The notes under the pieces were generated by a model that was not told the DNA's origin, did not search any database, and saw nothing but the letters and a program-made list of their open reading frames with translations. 32,734 nucleotides of DNA from an uncultured Paracoccaceae bacterium (lineage in GTDB: Bacteria > Pseudomonadota > Alphaproteobacteria > Rhodobacterales > Rhodobacteraceae), in contig CALHST010000381.1 in assembly GCA_938038825.1 (NCBI GenBank), forward strand, positions 1 to 32,734. The letters are read 5' to 3'. Position 1 is the stretch's first letter. Each line of letters opens with the position of its first letter. The position numbers and the translations under genes were made by a program. This document shows, piece after piece, positions 22,034 to 32,228 of this stretch.

Positions 22034-22689
22034 TGCTGGATATCTCTCGCATCGGCGCATGGGCTGAGTTGCCATTTTTTGACAAAACATTGCCGGGTAT
22101 CACGGCAAGGCTTCAGGCCGAGACGCGCCAGATCTTACCGCCGCAGGACCAAATCTTTGCGGCGTTGGAAATGTGCCAGCCGGGCGACGTGCGCGTCGTG
22201 ATCTTGGGTCAGGACCCCTACCCAACTCCGGGCCACGCACATGGTTTGGCCTTTTCCGCAGAAGACGGCACAACCCCGTTTCCAAAGTCCTTGCGCAACA
22301 TATTCAAGGAAATGCACAGCGACCTTGGCGATTGCCCAACGTCATCGGATCTTCGGTTTTGGGCCAAGCAAGGTATCTTGTTGCTAAATGCGGTTCTGAC
22401 AACTCCGGCAAAAGACGCGCGTGGGCACCGTGGTCTTGGTTGGGAAAAACTGACGCAAGATGTGCTGTCAAAACTGGACACCAGCCCGCATGCGTTCATC
22501 TTATGGGGCAAAGACGCGCAAACGGCAGGCCGCGTCCTGACCCATGATGATCACCTCATATTGCAGTCCGCACATCCGTCCCCACTATCCGCCTATCGCG
22601 GCTTTTTCGGGTCCCGCCCATTTTCAACCGTGAACCAGTGGCTTAAGGAAAGAGACAACGACCCCATTGACTGGATTGGCACACCATGA
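22033..22689 (+). CDS. ung: Uracil-DNA glycosylase, family 1
   Basis: [59 protein letters not shown] overlap with trpD stop, ATGA overlap with trpC. Confidence 0.95.
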   Translation: MLDISRIGAWAELPFFDKTLPGITARLQAETRQILPPQDQIFAALEMCQPGDVRVVILGQDPYPTPGHAHGLAFSAEDGTTPFPKSLRNIFKEMHSDLGDCPTSSDLRFWAKQGILLLNAVLTTPAKDARGHRGLGWEKLTQDVLSKLDTSPHAFILWGKDAQTAGRVLTHDDHLILQSAHPSPLSAYRGFFGSRPFSTVNQWLKERDNDPIDWIGTP

Positions 22690-23501
22690 CCGACACGATT
22701 TTGGACAAAATCAAAGCCTATAAGCTGGAAGAAGTCGCTGCTGACAAGGCTGTGACCTCGATGGAAGACATGGAAGACGCTGCAAGACATGCCTCGCCCG
22801 TGCGCCCTTTTGCAGATGCTTTATTGTCCGCCGCGCGGGACGCTTATGGGCTGATTGCGGAAATCAAGAAAGCCAGCCCATCCAAAGGTTTGATCCGCGC
22901 GGATTTCGACCCGGCAGCCTTGGCCCAAGCCTATGAGGCCGGTGGGGCCACGTGTTTGTCCGTTCTGACGGATACCCCCAGTTTCCAAGGTGCCAAGGAA
23001 TTTCTGACCCAATCGCGCGATGCCTGTGATCTGCCAGCGTTGCGCAAGGATTTCATGTATGACCCCTATCAGGTGGTAGAGGCCCGCGCATTGGGCGCAG
23101 ACTGCATTTTGATCATTTTGGCATCGGTCAGTGACGCACAGGCCAACGAACTTGAAGCCTGCGCCACAGAATGGGGCATGGATTGTTTGTTGGAAGTGCA
23201 TGACGAAGAAGAACTGCATCGCGCGGCCAAATTGAAAAGTCCCCTGCTGGGCATCAACAATCGCAATCTGAAAACATTCGAAACCACGCTGGACACAACC
23301 CGCACCTTGTCGCGTTTGGCTCCTGCGGACAAAACGCTGGTGTCCGAAAGCGGTTTGAACACGCCCGAGGATTTGTCTGATATGGCCATGTATGGCGCGC
23401 GCATCTTCCTGATCGGTGAAAGCCTGATGCGTCAGGATGATGTGGCCACTGCCACGCAACATTTGCTGGCCAATCCGTTAACGGCCGCAGGGGGCATGTA
23501 A
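22686..23501 (+). CDS. trpC: Indole-3-glycerol phosphate synthase
   Basis: [68 protein letters not shown]. Confidence 0.97.
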   Translation: MTDTILDKIKAYKLEEVAADKAVTSMEDMEDAARHASPVRPFADALLSAARDAYGLIAEIKKASPSKGLIRADFDPAALAQAYEAGGATCLSVLTDTPSFQGAKEFLTQSRDACDLPALRKDFMYDPYQVVEARALGADCILIILASVSDAQANELEACATEWGMDCLLEVHDEEELHRAAKLKSPLLGINNRNLKTFETTLDTTRTLSRLAPADKTLVSESGLNTPEDLSDMAMYGARIFLIGESLMRQDDVATATQHLLANPLTAAGGM

Positions 23502-23504
23502 ACC

Positions 23505-23978
23505 ATGACACTGACGCATTTTGACGCGCACGGTCACGCCCATATGGTCGATGTGTCTGAAAAGGACATCACAGATCGCATCGCAGTGGCAAAAGCCTGG
23601 ATTAAGATGCAGCCAGAAACGCTTGATCTTATTCAAAAAGGTGAAGCCAAAAAAGGGGACGTCGAAGGTGTCGCCCGGCTTGCTGGGATTATGGGGGCCA
23701 AAAAGACATCGGATCTGATCCCGCTGTGTCACCCTTTGCCAATCGCGAAAGTGTCCATCGACATTGAAACCGATACGGACCTGCCCGGACTGCGTCTGAG
23801 TGCAACGGTTAAAACAACTGGGCAAACCGGTGTGGAAATGGAGGCCCTGACCGCAGTGTCTGTTGCGGCATTGACCGTCTATGACATGGTCAAAGCCGTC
23901 GATCGCGGCATGGAAATTGGCGGCACACATGTGGCGCTGAAAGATGGCGGTAAGTCCGGACGGTACACAGCATCATGA
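23505..23978 (+). CDS. moaC: Cyclic pyranopterin monophosphate synthase
   Basis: [62 protein letters not shown]. Confidence 0.97.
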   Translation: MTLTHFDAHGHAHMVDVSEKDITDRIAVAKAWIKMQPETLDLIQKGEAKKGDVEGVARLAGIMGAKKTSDLIPLCHPLPIAKVSIDIETDTDLPGLRLSATVKTTGQTGVEMEALTAVSVAALTVYDMVKAVDRGMEIGGTHVALKDGGKSGRYTAS

Positions 23979-25147
23979 TCTCTGTCACAGAGGCCTTGGA
24001 TCACCTGTTTAAACTGGTTTCCCCGCTGGATGTCGAACAGGTTGCTTTGCGGACCGCTTTAGGGCGCCACATGGTTGGCAAGGTGCAGTCTAAACGCACC
24101 CAGCCCCCCTTTGCCGCATCTTCTATGGATGGCTATGCCGTCAAACAGTCCGAAGTCGAGCAGCATGCGCAGTTTAAAGTCATTGGGGAGGCCGCAGCTG
24201 GCCATGGATTTGGCGGCACGTTGAAAGCAGGACATGCAGTGCGCATCTTTACCGGCGCGCCGATCCCTGACGGCGCGGATTGTGTCGTCATCCAAGAGGA
24301 CGTGACGCGCACCGGTGATTTAATTGCCGTTACGGCTGAAACCATCACCAAGAACAACATCCGTGCCGCCGGTTCTGACTTTTCACAAGACACGGTTTTT
24401 GCACCTGACGCCCCGCTGACACCAAATGATATTGCGTTGTTGGCTGCGATGAACCACCACCTTGTCCCGGCGCGGCGCAAACCCGTGGTGGCGTTGATCC
24501 CAACTGGGGACGAACTGGTTCAGCCCGGCGAAACACCGGCAACAGACCAAATCATCGCGTCCAACAGCTATGGCCTTGCCGCCCTGTTGGAAAAGAATGG
24601 CGCTGACACCCGGATGCTGCCAATTGCCAAAGACACAGAAGCCAGCTTGGCCAAAGCGTTTGACATGGCCAAAGGCGCGGATCTGGTCATCACCATTGGC
24701 GGCGCGTCCGTTGGTGACCATGACCTTGTTGCCGACGTAGCGGAAACACTGGGCATGGAACGCAGCTTTTACAAAATTGCCATGCGCCCCGGTAAACCCC
24801 TCATGGCTGGCAAACTTGGTCAGATGCCCATGATCGGTCTTCCCGGAAACCCTGTATCTGCGATGGTATGCGGGACGATCTTTGTTTTGCCCATGATCCG
24901 CGTGATGCAAGGCTTACCCGCCGAAGAAACGCCGCGCGATACCGCCGAATTGGCGCATGACATTTCCGCCAATGGTCCGCGCGAACACTACATGCGCGCA
25001 CGGTATAGCAATGGAAAACTTGAGGTTTTTGAACGCCAAGACAGCGCGTTGTTGCATGTTTTGTCGCAAGCCAATGCGCTGGCCATTCGTCCTCCAAAAG
25101 ACGGACCACGCCGTGCTGGCGAAACGCTGGAATTCATACTTCTTTAA
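23975..25147 (+). CDS. moeA: Molybdopterin molybdenumtransferase
   Basis: [72 protein letters not shown] overlap with moaC. Confidence 0.96.
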   Translation: MISVTEALDHLFKLVSPLDVEQVALRTALGRHMVGKVQSKRTQPPFAASSMDGYAVKQSEVEQHAQFKVIGEAAAGHGFGGTLKAGHAVRIFTGAPIPDGADCVVIQEDVTRTGDLIAVTAETITKNNIRAAGSDFSQDTVFAPDAPLTPNDIALLAAMNHHLVPARRKPVVALIPTGDELVQPGETPATDQIIASNSYGLAALLEKNGADTRMLPIAKDTEASLAKAFDMAKGADLVITIGGASVGDHDLVADVAETLGMERSFYKIAMRPGKPLMAGKLGQMPMIGLPGNPVSAMVCGTIFVLPMIRVMQGLPAEETPRDTAELAHDISANGPREHYMRARYSNGKLEVFERQDSALLHVLSQANALAIRPPKDGPRRAGETLEFILL

Positions 25148-25187
25148 CCACGTGTCCCATACTCTGCAGTTAAGTTGTTAACGAAAG

Positions 25188-25216
25188 TTGACACAAAACG
25201 AGAACATGGGTAGAAC
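25188..25216 (+). promoter_or_regulatory. lexA promoter with overlapping LexA (SOS) box
   Basis: TTGACA at 25188-25193, 17-nt spacer, TAGAAC at 25211-25216; GAAC-N7-GAAC (GAACATGGGTAGAAC, 25202-25216), the reverse complement of the alphaproteobacterial SOS motif GTTC-N7-GTTC. Confidence 0.85.
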
Positions 25217-25249
25217 AAAACCCAAATATCAGGTTGGAGGGGCACGAGC

Positions 25250-25975
25250 ATGCTAACCAAAAAACAACTGGACCTATTGTCGTTTATTCACAAACGTCTG
25301 CAGCGCGATGGCGTTCCGCCCAGTTTTGACGAAATGAAAGAGGCGTTGGATCTTCGGTCAAAATCCGGGATCCATCGGCTGATCACAGCGCTGGAAGACC
25401 GCGGATTTATCCGCCGCCTTGCGCACCGGGCACGCGCGATTGAAATCGTGAAACTGCCAGAGAGTCTTGGCGGCGCCCCAACACACGGGACGACTCACGG
25501 GGCGACGCATGGGTTCAACCCAAAAGTCATTGATGGCGACCGCCCCGACGTTCCGCCCCCAGCAACGGCAAAAACGATATCAACGGCCCATGTGCAGGAA
25601 TTGCCAATCATGGGCAAAATCGCAGCCGGTGTACCCATCGAAGCGATCAGTGAATCACATGCTTCTGTGGCGGTGCCCGGGCAAATGCTGAACAATGACG
25701 GTTCGCATTATGCGCTTGAAGTCAAAGGCGATTCTATGATCGAGGCAGGCATCAATGACGGAGACGTTGTTGTGATCCGCGAGACATCCAGTGTCGATAA
25801 TGGCGATATCGTTGTGGCCTTGGTCGAAGATCACGAAGCCACATTGAAATATTTCCAACGTCGTGGGCAAACCATCGCGCTGGAAGCTGCGAACCCGAAT
25901 TACGAAACCCGGGTGTTCCCAGTGGGTCATGTCAAAGTGCAAGGTAAATTGGTCGGTTTGATCCGCACTTACTGA
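25250..25975 (+). CDS. lexA: LexA repressor
   Basis: N-terminal w[59 protein letters not shown]; cleavage site IAAGVPIEA; catalytic GDSM and [11 protein letters not shown] box upstream. Confidence 0.97.
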   Translation: MLTKKQLDLLSFIHKRLQRDGVPPSFDEMKEALDLRSKSGIHRLITALEDRGFIRRLAHRARAIEIVKLPESLGGAPTHGTTHGATHGFNPKVIDGDRPDVPPPATAKTISTAHVQELPIMGKIAAGVPIEAISESHASVAVPGQMLNNDGSHYALEVKGDSMIEAGINDGDVVVIRETSSVDNGDIVVALVEDHEATLKYFQRRGQTIALEAANPNYETRVFPVGHVKVQGKLVGLIRTY

Positions 25976-25984
25976 ACGCGCGGG

Positions 25985-28045
25985 CTATTTCGGCCACCCA
26001 GACCAAATCCGATCGCCCGCGATTTCGCGGGCGGTTGTGATTTTTACTATCCCTTGCGCATCAATATCCAAGGCAACTGCGCCGCTGCGGCGCAAGCTAT
26101 CCGGATCAAAGACCACACAGGATTTATTGTCAGCTGACAATTTTGCATTGCTCACCAAAATGGCCGCCGGGCACTTTGCAACCGTAGCCGAGGCTTTTTT
26201 GCCGGTCACATGCCACACAGTCTGGTTCCCAAGTTCGGCGGCAGTCACAGGCGCGGCTTGCACAGGCCATTCCTTGGACCAACGATCAAATGCATCGAAC
26301 TGTGCGCTCATATCGCCATCGTTTTCCAACCAGTTCGTTGCCACAAAGCCGGACCCTTTAGCACGGCTTAATGCGCGCCCTGCGTCAGTCATCACGCCGA
26401 CCAGCCCGCCCGTATCCGCGATCAAAATTTGCGGCCGCGTGCTTTGTGACCAAAGTCCAAAGGCAACGATCATTGGCAAAACCCCAACCCAGCGCCCGCG
26501 CCCCTGAATAAGCACAACGCCCATCCCCCCAGCAGCGATCATCGGCAAAACCCACGGCCCGGGGCCAACAACAAAGCTGCGCGCGCCGGGCAATCCTGCA
26601 ACATAGGCTGCCACCTCCAGAATCCACCAAAGACCCAGCCCCATGATCTGCAAGCCTATGTCCGCGAGACCAACCAGCGACAAAACGGCCGACAAAACAG
26701 CAGCAGGCACGACAACGATTCCCATGACGGGAACACTCAAGACATTGGCGAACAGTCCGTAATGTGACACGGCGTTGAAATGCGCTGCAGCAAATGGGGC
26801 CGTTGCCAGCCCTGCGACCGCGGACGAGATGAAAACTGCCGAGACCGGTTGGAGCCACCTTGGTAAGGACCAGGTCGAATCCCGAATGGCATTAAATACA
26901 GCCACAAGCGCGACCGTTGCAGCAAACGACATTTGGAAACCGGGGCCCAGCAACGCCTCGGGCCGCAGAAACAAAACGATCATAGCGGCGATTGCCACGG
27001 CTCGGATGGAAATGGCACGGCGATCCAACATGACAGCGAAAAGGGCAACTGCCGCCATCGCATACGCCCGTTCAGTCGACACGTTTCCACCGGACAGGAT
27101 GAAATACCCAGTGGCGGCAATCAGCGCACCCACAGCGGCGATCCGTTTGGTGGGCCAATACAGCGCAACAAAGGGAATGGCTGATAGGACAATGCGCAAC
27201 GCAGCAAACACGCACCCTGTCAAAAGCCCCATGTGCAGACCGGAAATCGCCAAAAGATGCGCCAAATTACTGGCCCGTAGCGCCTTTAATGCGTCCTGCC
27301 CCATTCCGCTGCGATCCCCGGACGTCACAGCAGCACCAAACCCGCCTATGTCCCCAGACAAACTGTTTTGAACAAACCGGGATAAGGCCAGCCGTACACG
27401 GAATACTTTCCCCGCCCAATCATCTGTTTGGGGAGGCCCCGCGTTAACCATAGGCACGCGCGTGTATCCAACCCCGCCAAGTTGACCGAACCAACTGTGG
27501 CGCTGAAAATCAAAACCGCCTGGTTCTACCGGACCGCCGGGCGGTGAGACATGGCCCGTTGTCATGACATGTGCGCCGGGCCTTAAGTCCGGGCCACCAG
27601 CCGCAGCCCCATGCAGGGATACCCGCACCCGAACGGGCATCTCGTCCGGTGACAGTTTGGGCAATGTGACACGATCCAACGTGACGCGCACAGCATCCGA
27701 AGCGGACCTGTCCAGTCCAATGACACGCCCCTCAATCGGGCCATAATACCGCCATTCCAACACCGGTGCGGCCACTGAATGGGTACGCCATCCGGCCACC
27801 GAAAACCCGGCCGCGATCAACGCCAAAGCAACCACAACTGGCCCAAACAGCGTCGCGCCATACCGAATGGCACACAAAAAACTGATCACAGCACACCCCG
27901 CAAAGGTCCAAAGCAACCAGATCGTGGGTTCTTCTTTCAACGTAAAGAACCCCCCAATTCCTGTCGCGAACAGAACCGGGGACCACGGGAACAGATGTCC
28001 GCGTTGCTGATCAAGCACATCTGACAGCCTTTGCGTCACATGCAT
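25985..28045 (-). CDS. comEC: ComEC/Rec2-like competence membrane protein
   Basis: DUF4131-like N-terminus, competence domain FGAAVTSGDRSGMGQDALKALRASNLAHLLAISGLHMGLLTG, ...RAYAMAAVALFAVMLDRRAISIRAVAIAAM...GFQMSFAAT. Confidence 0.9.
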   Translation of the reverse strand: MHVTQRLSDVLDQQRGHLFPWSPVLFATGIGGFFTLKEEPTIWLLWTFAGCAVISFLCAIRYGATLFGPVVVALALIAAGFSVAGWRTHSVAAPVLEWRYYGPIEGRVIGLDRSASDAVRVTLDRVTLPKLSPDEMPVRVRVSLHGAAAGGPDLRPGAHVMTTGHVSPPGGPVEPGGFDFQRHSWFGQLGGVGYTRVPMVNAGPPQTDDWAGKVFRVRLALSRFVQNSLSGDIGGFGAAVTSGDRSGMGQDALKALRASNLAHLLAISGLHMGLLTGCVFAALRIVLSAIPFVALYWPTKRIAAVGALIAATGYFILSGGNVSTERAYAMAAVALFAVMLDRRAISIRAVAIAAMIVLFLRPEALLGPGFQMSFAATVALVAVFNAIRDSTWSLPRWLQPVSAVFISSAVAGLATAPFAAAHFNAVSHYGLFANVLSVPVMGIVVVPAAVLSAVLSLVGLADIGLQIMGLGLWWILEVAAYVAGLPGARSFVVGPGPWVLPMIAAGGMGVVLIQGRGRWVGVLPMIVAFGLWSQSTRPQILIADTGGLVGVMTDAGRALSRAKGSGFVATNWLENDGDMSAQFDAFDRWSKEWPVQAAPVTAAELGNQTVWHVTGKKASATVAKCPAAILVSNAKLSADNKSCVVFDPDSLRRSGAVALDIDAQGIVKITTAREIAGDRIWSGWPK

Positions 28046-28117
28046 CGGGTTGCTCCCCGCTCTTGCACTGGCTAGGTAGTCCCAAAGCCTATTCCGCTCA
28101 TGGTTAACAAAGGTTGA

Positions 28118-29542
28118 ATGCTTGTTATGACCACGCCTGTTGTCACTCGGTTTGCCCCCTCACCCACAGGGTTCCTGCATATTGGCGGCGCCCGCACGGC
28201 GCTGTTTAATTGGCTTTATGCCCGGGGTCGTGGCGGTAAATTCCTGCTGCGCATCGAAGACACGGATCGTGCGCGCTCGACCCCCGAAGCGACAGAGGCC
28301 ATCTTGCAGGGTCTTAGATGGCTGGGGCTGGATTGGGATGGCGAACCTGTATCGCAATTCGACGGGGCCGCGCGCCATGCAGAGGTCGCCAATAGCCTGT
28401 TGGCAGACGGAAAAGCCTATAAATGCTTTTCTACGCAAGATGAGATTGCTGCGTTTCGGGAGGCTGCAAAAGCCGAAGGACGCAGCACGTTATTCCAATC
28501 CCCATGGCGGGACGTGCCCGCGGCTGACCACCCGGACGCGCCTTATGTCATTCGAATCAAATCCCCCGAATCCGGCAGCACTCTTATTCACGATCAGGTG
28601 CAAGGTGATGTCACCATCCGCAACGATCAACTGGATGATATGGTCCTGCTGCGATCTGACGGAACGCCAGTCTATATGTTGGCTGTGGTGGTTGATGACC
28701 ATGACATGGGTGTGACCCACGTCATTCGCGGCGACGACCATCTAAACAATGCCGCGCGCCAGCAAATGGTGTATGACGCGATGGGCTGGGACATTCCCGT
28801 TTGGGCGCATATCCCATTGATCCATGGTCCAGACGGCAAAAAGCTGTCCAAGCGCCACGGCGCACTTGGTGCAGAAGAATACCAAAAGATGGGCTACCCG
28901 GCGGCTGGCATGCGCAACTATCTTGCCCGCTTGGGGTGGAGCCATGGCGACGACGAATTCTTTACGGATGCGCAGGCGCAAGAGTGGTTTGATCTGAGCG
29001 GAATAGGTAAAAGCCCCTCTCGGTTTGATGTCAAAAAGCTGGAAAACCTAAGTGGTCAGCATATTGCACAGACAGATGACGCTGCGTTGCAGCAGGAGCT
29101 TGAGGCATTTCAATCTGTGATTGCTGAAACACCGTTCACATCTTTGCAAAAAAGCGGGCTTCTAAAAGCGATGCCGCATTTGAAAGAACGTTCAAAAACC
29201 TTTCCGGAACTTCTTGATAAAGCTGCATTTGTTCTGACGTCGCGCCCGATCACGCCCGATGAGAAATCCAGCAAAGCACTTGATCCGGTATCCATTGGTA
29301 TACTGTCGCGATTGACGCCGCATCTGCAAATCGTTAATTGGTCCAGAACCGAACTTGAGACAGCATTGGGCGCCTTTGCAGACGCAGAGGGGACCAAGTT
29401 TGGAAAGCTGGCAGGGCCTTTGCGCGCTGCACTTGCTGGACGTGCTGTCACACCCTCGGTTTTTGACATGATGCTGGTCTTGGGTCGCGAAGAATCCTTG
29501 GCCCGTATCGCGGATGTTGCAGAAGGTAACGCGCCGACATAG
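28118..29542 (+). CDS. gltX: Glutamyl-tRNA synthetase (internal Met at 28127 possible start)
   Basis: [50 protein letters not shown]. Confidence 0.96.
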   Translation: MLVMTTPVVTRFAPSPTGFLHIGGARTALFNWLYARGRGGKFLLRIEDTDRARSTPEATEAILQGLRWLGLDWDGEPVSQFDGAARHAEVANSLLADGKAYKCFSTQDEIAAFREAAKAEGRSTLFQSPWRDVPAADHPDAPYVIRIKSPESGSTLIHDQVQGDVTIRNDQLDDMVLLRSDGTPVYMLAVVVDDHDMGVTHVIRGDDHLNNAARQQMVYDAMGWDIPVWAHIPLIHGPDGKKLSKRHGALGAEEYQKMGYPAAGMRNYLARLGWSHGDDEFFTDAQAQEWFDLSGIGKSPSRFDVKKLENLSGQHIAQTDDAALQQELEAFQSVIAETPFTSLQKSGLLKAMPHLKERSKTFPELLDKAAFVLTSRPITPDEKSSKALDPVSIGILSRLTPHLQIVNWSRTELETALGAFADAEGTKFGKLAGPLRAALAGRAVTPSVFDMMLVLGREESLARIADVAEGNAPT

Positions 29543-29634
29543 GCCGCCGTAATGGTTAACCTTCGTGTAACAGTCGCCTGATACCACCAACCCCGAACGT
29601 AAGAGCGGGTGCCCGTTCACAGGAAGGAACACGC

Positions 29635-30930
29635 ATGGCTGATACAAAGAAACACGCGACGCTTACCATTGGCGACGACAGCTACGAGTTACCGATTCAC
29701 TCTCCCACTGCTGGGCCCGATGTGATTGATATCCGTGCACTCTATGGAAAAGCGGGCGTGTTTACCTATGACCCCGGTTTCACATCGACCGCATCTTGCG
29801 ACAGCACCATCACCTTTATTGATGGTGGAAAAGGCGAGCTGTTGCATCGCGGTTATCCTATCGACCAATTGGCGGGCCAATCGCATTACTTAGAAGTCTG
29901 CTATTTGTTGTTGTACGGTGAACTGCCGTCCGCGGCACAACTAGAGGCCTTTGAATTCAGCATTACGCATCACACAATGCTGCACGAGCAGATGGTGAAT
30001 TTCTTCCGTGGCTTCCGTCGCGATGCGCACCCCATGGCGATCATGGTTGGTGTTGTAGGCGCGATGTCCGCGTTTTACCACGACAGCACCGATATTTCCG
30101 ACGAACGTCAGCGCGAAGTGGCGTCGCACCGGTTGATCGCCAAAATGCCGACAATTGCGGCATGGGCCTTTAAGTATCATATCGGCCAGCCATTCGTGTA
30201 TCCCCGCAATGATCTGGATTATGCGTCCAACTTCCTGCGGATGTGCTTTGCGGTTCCGGCAGAAGATTATGACGTGAACCCCATCCTCAGCCGTGCGATG
30301 GACCGGATCTTTACGTTGCATGCCGATCACGAACAAAACGCATCGACGTCGACAGTCCGTTTGGCATCGTCTTCGGGCGCGAATCCGTTTGCATGTATTG
30401 CGGCTGGTATTGCCTGTCTTTGGGGCCCGGCACATGGCGGCGCAAACCAGGCCTGCCTTGAGATGCTGGAAGAGATTGGCACTGTTGATCGTATCCCAGA
30501 GTTCATTGCACGCGCCAAAGACAAGAACGATCCGTTCCGTCTGATGGGCTTTGGCCACCGGGTTTACAAAAACCACGACCCACGTGCGACCGTGATGAAG
30601 CAATCCGCTGACGAAGTGTTGGAACTGCTGGGCGTTGAAGACAACCCAAAACTGCAAGTCGCCAAGGCGTTGGAAAAACAAGCGCTGGAAGATCCGTACT
30701 TCGCCGAGAAGAAACTGTTCCCGAATGTGGACTTTTATTCCGGCATCATTCTGGAAGCGATGGGTTTCCCGACATCCATGTTCACACCAATCTTTGCGCT
30801 AAGCCGGACAGTCGGCTGGATTTCCCAGTGGAAAGAACAGCTGGGCGATCCACAAATGAAAATCGGTCGTCCACGCCAGCTGTATCAAGGCGAAACAGCT
30901 CGCGACTATCAGGACATCGAGGACCGGTAA
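29635..30930 (+). CDS. gltA: Citrate synthase
   Basis: [92 protein letters not shown] upstream. Confidence 0.98.
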   Translation: MADTKKHATLTIGDDSYELPIHSPTAGPDVIDIRALYGKAGVFTYDPGFTSTASCDSTITFIDGGKGELLHRGYPIDQLAGQSHYLEVCYLLLYGELPSAAQLEAFEFSITHHTMLHEQMVNFFRGFRRDAHPMAIMVGVVGAMSAFYHDSTDISDERQREVASHRLIAKMPTIAAWAFKYHIGQPFVYPRNDLDYASNFLRMCFAVPAEDYDVNPILSRAMDRIFTLHADHEQNASTSTVRLASSSGANPFACIAAGIACLWGPAHGGANQACLEMLEEIGTVDRIPEFIARAKDKNDPFRLMGFGHRVYKNHDPRATVMKQSADEVLELLGVEDNPKLQVAKALEKQALEDPYFAEKKLFPNVDFYSGIILEAMGFPTSMFTPIFALSRTVGWISQWKEQLGDPQMKIGRPRQLYQGETARDYQDIEDR

Positions 30931-30951
30931 GACCGGTATTCATCAATAAAG

Positions 30952-30982
30952 AAAAACCCGCGCGTCTGACGCGGGTTTTTTT
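30952..30982 (+). terminator. Intrinsic terminator of gltA, possibly bidirectional with the convergent HupE-like gene
   Basis: AAAAACCCGCG-CGTCTGA-CGCGGGTTTTT perfect 11-bp stem, 7-nt loop, run of 7 T. Confidence 0.92.
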
Positions 30983-31023
30983 GTTCTTTAATGCGCAAGA
31001 GCGCTTGGGCGATTGTCGTTTGG

Positions 31024-31042
31024 CGCGACACATTATGTCGCG
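31024..31042. repeat. Short perfect inverted repeat CGCGACA-CATTA-TGTCGCG
   Basis: 7-bp arms at 31024-31030 and 31036-31042, between the terminator and the 3' end of the HupE-like gene. Confidence 0.6.
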
Positions 31043-31055
31043 GCCGTAACGCCAT

Positions 31056-32228
31056 TTACAGCAACGTCCGTTCGATCACCCAATAGGCACCAATCAAAGC
31101 AATCGCGATAGATCCGGGAATCGACACAGCACGGAACATCACGGAATAGTCTTCAACCGCTGCCTCATAGGCGGGCAATTGCGCCTTCAACGCTGCCTTC
31201 ACCGAAACAAACAGAAGCAACGCCGCAACCCCAATCACAGCCAATTGACCGATTTCCACACCAATATTGAACCCAATCAGTGCCGGAACAAATTGCGCTT
31301 CGGGCAAGCCGAATTCCCCAAGAACAGACGCAAATCCCAGCCCGTGTAACAGACCAAAGCAGAAGATAATCACCGGGCGCCACGCTTTCATGTCTCGGGC
31401 AAAGATGTTTTCCACAGCGACATAAACAATGGACAGCGCGATCAAAGGTTCCACAATGCTGCCTGAAATGTTGACCCAACCCAATGCGCCTAACGCCAAG
31501 GTTACGGTATGGGCCAAAGTGAAAGACGTCACTTGCGCCAACAAGGGACGCCATGCAGTGGAAAACAAAAACAATCCCAACACAAACAGAATGTGATCTA
31601 GGCCCTTTGGCACAATGTGATCAAACCCCACGGGGATATATTCGGCAAACACACTCCAGCCAGACCGTGCAGACCCGCCGGAAACGGGCAATTCAGGGGA
31701 TTGTGACCCGCCGGACAGGAAACCGGTAAACGGCTCTTCTACCCCTTGTTGGCGCAAAACCATGTCGCCCGCGCCCTTGGGCCACGCGATTTGGATCGTT
31801 TCCCCACTTGCTGGCCCAACCAGCACCAAACGAGAGGGGCGAATCTGCTCTATATTGCCGACTTCAGGTATCACAATCTCGCGCGCGGACATCGTAACCG
31901 GTGCGCCGCCCATCGTGACCAATGGCACCCCATTCCACCCATCGACAAGGCCCGGAACCTTCTGTGCCAACACATCGGGTTCCATGGCGCGCAACGCGTC
32001 ATAATCTACGCTTTCAGTGGCTTCATCCGTATCTTCGATGCCGTCCAGATCAATTCCGGCTGCATACGCTTCGATATTCAGATCCAGCGTCAGAACGACC
32101 TCATTTTCCACGATTTCCAGGTTCGCAATGGCGGGTTGCAGCTCGTGCGCCTGTCCAACCACAGCCCAAAGGGTTGACAGAACAGCTGCAAAGAACAACT
32201 TGGACCCTATGAAAGTCTGTTTTCGCAT
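31056..32228 (-). CDS. HupE/UreJ family membrane protein with N-terminal extracytoplasmic domain
   Basis: Start MRKQTFIGSKLFFAAVLSTLWAVVGQAHELQPAI at 32228 preferred over the ORF-track start 32294 (signal peptide; GGAG 6 nt upstream); C-terminal HIVPKGLDHILFVLGLFLF...SFTLAHTVTLAL...LLHGLGFA...GFNIGVEIGQLAVI. Confidence 0.85.
   Translation of the reverse strand: MRKQTFIGSKLFFAAVLSTLWAVVGQAHELQPAIANLEIVENEVVLTLDLNIEAYAAGIDLDGIEDTDEATESVDYDALRAMEPDVLAQKVPGLVDGWNGVPLVTMGGAPVTMSAREIVIPEVGNIEQIRPSRLVLVGPASGETIQIAWPKGAGDMVLRQQGVEEPFTGFLSGGSQSPELPVSGGSARSGWSVFAEYIPVGFDHIVPKGLDHILFVLGLFLFSTAWRPLLAQVTSFTLAHTVTLALGALGWVNISGSIVEPLIALSIVYVAVENIFARDMKAWRPVIIFCFGLLHGLGFASVLGEFGLPEAQFVPALIGFNIGVEIGQLAVIGVAALLLFVSVKAALKAQLPAYEAAVEDYSVMFRAVSIPGSIAIALIGAYWVIERTLL

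Noticed and set aside
27444-27451. Additional TTAACCAT 8-mer
   Set aside because: Inside comEC coding sequence with no second half-site; consistent with chance
29941-30681. 246-aa minus-strand ORF opposite gltA
   Set aside because: Antisense shadow of citrate synthase
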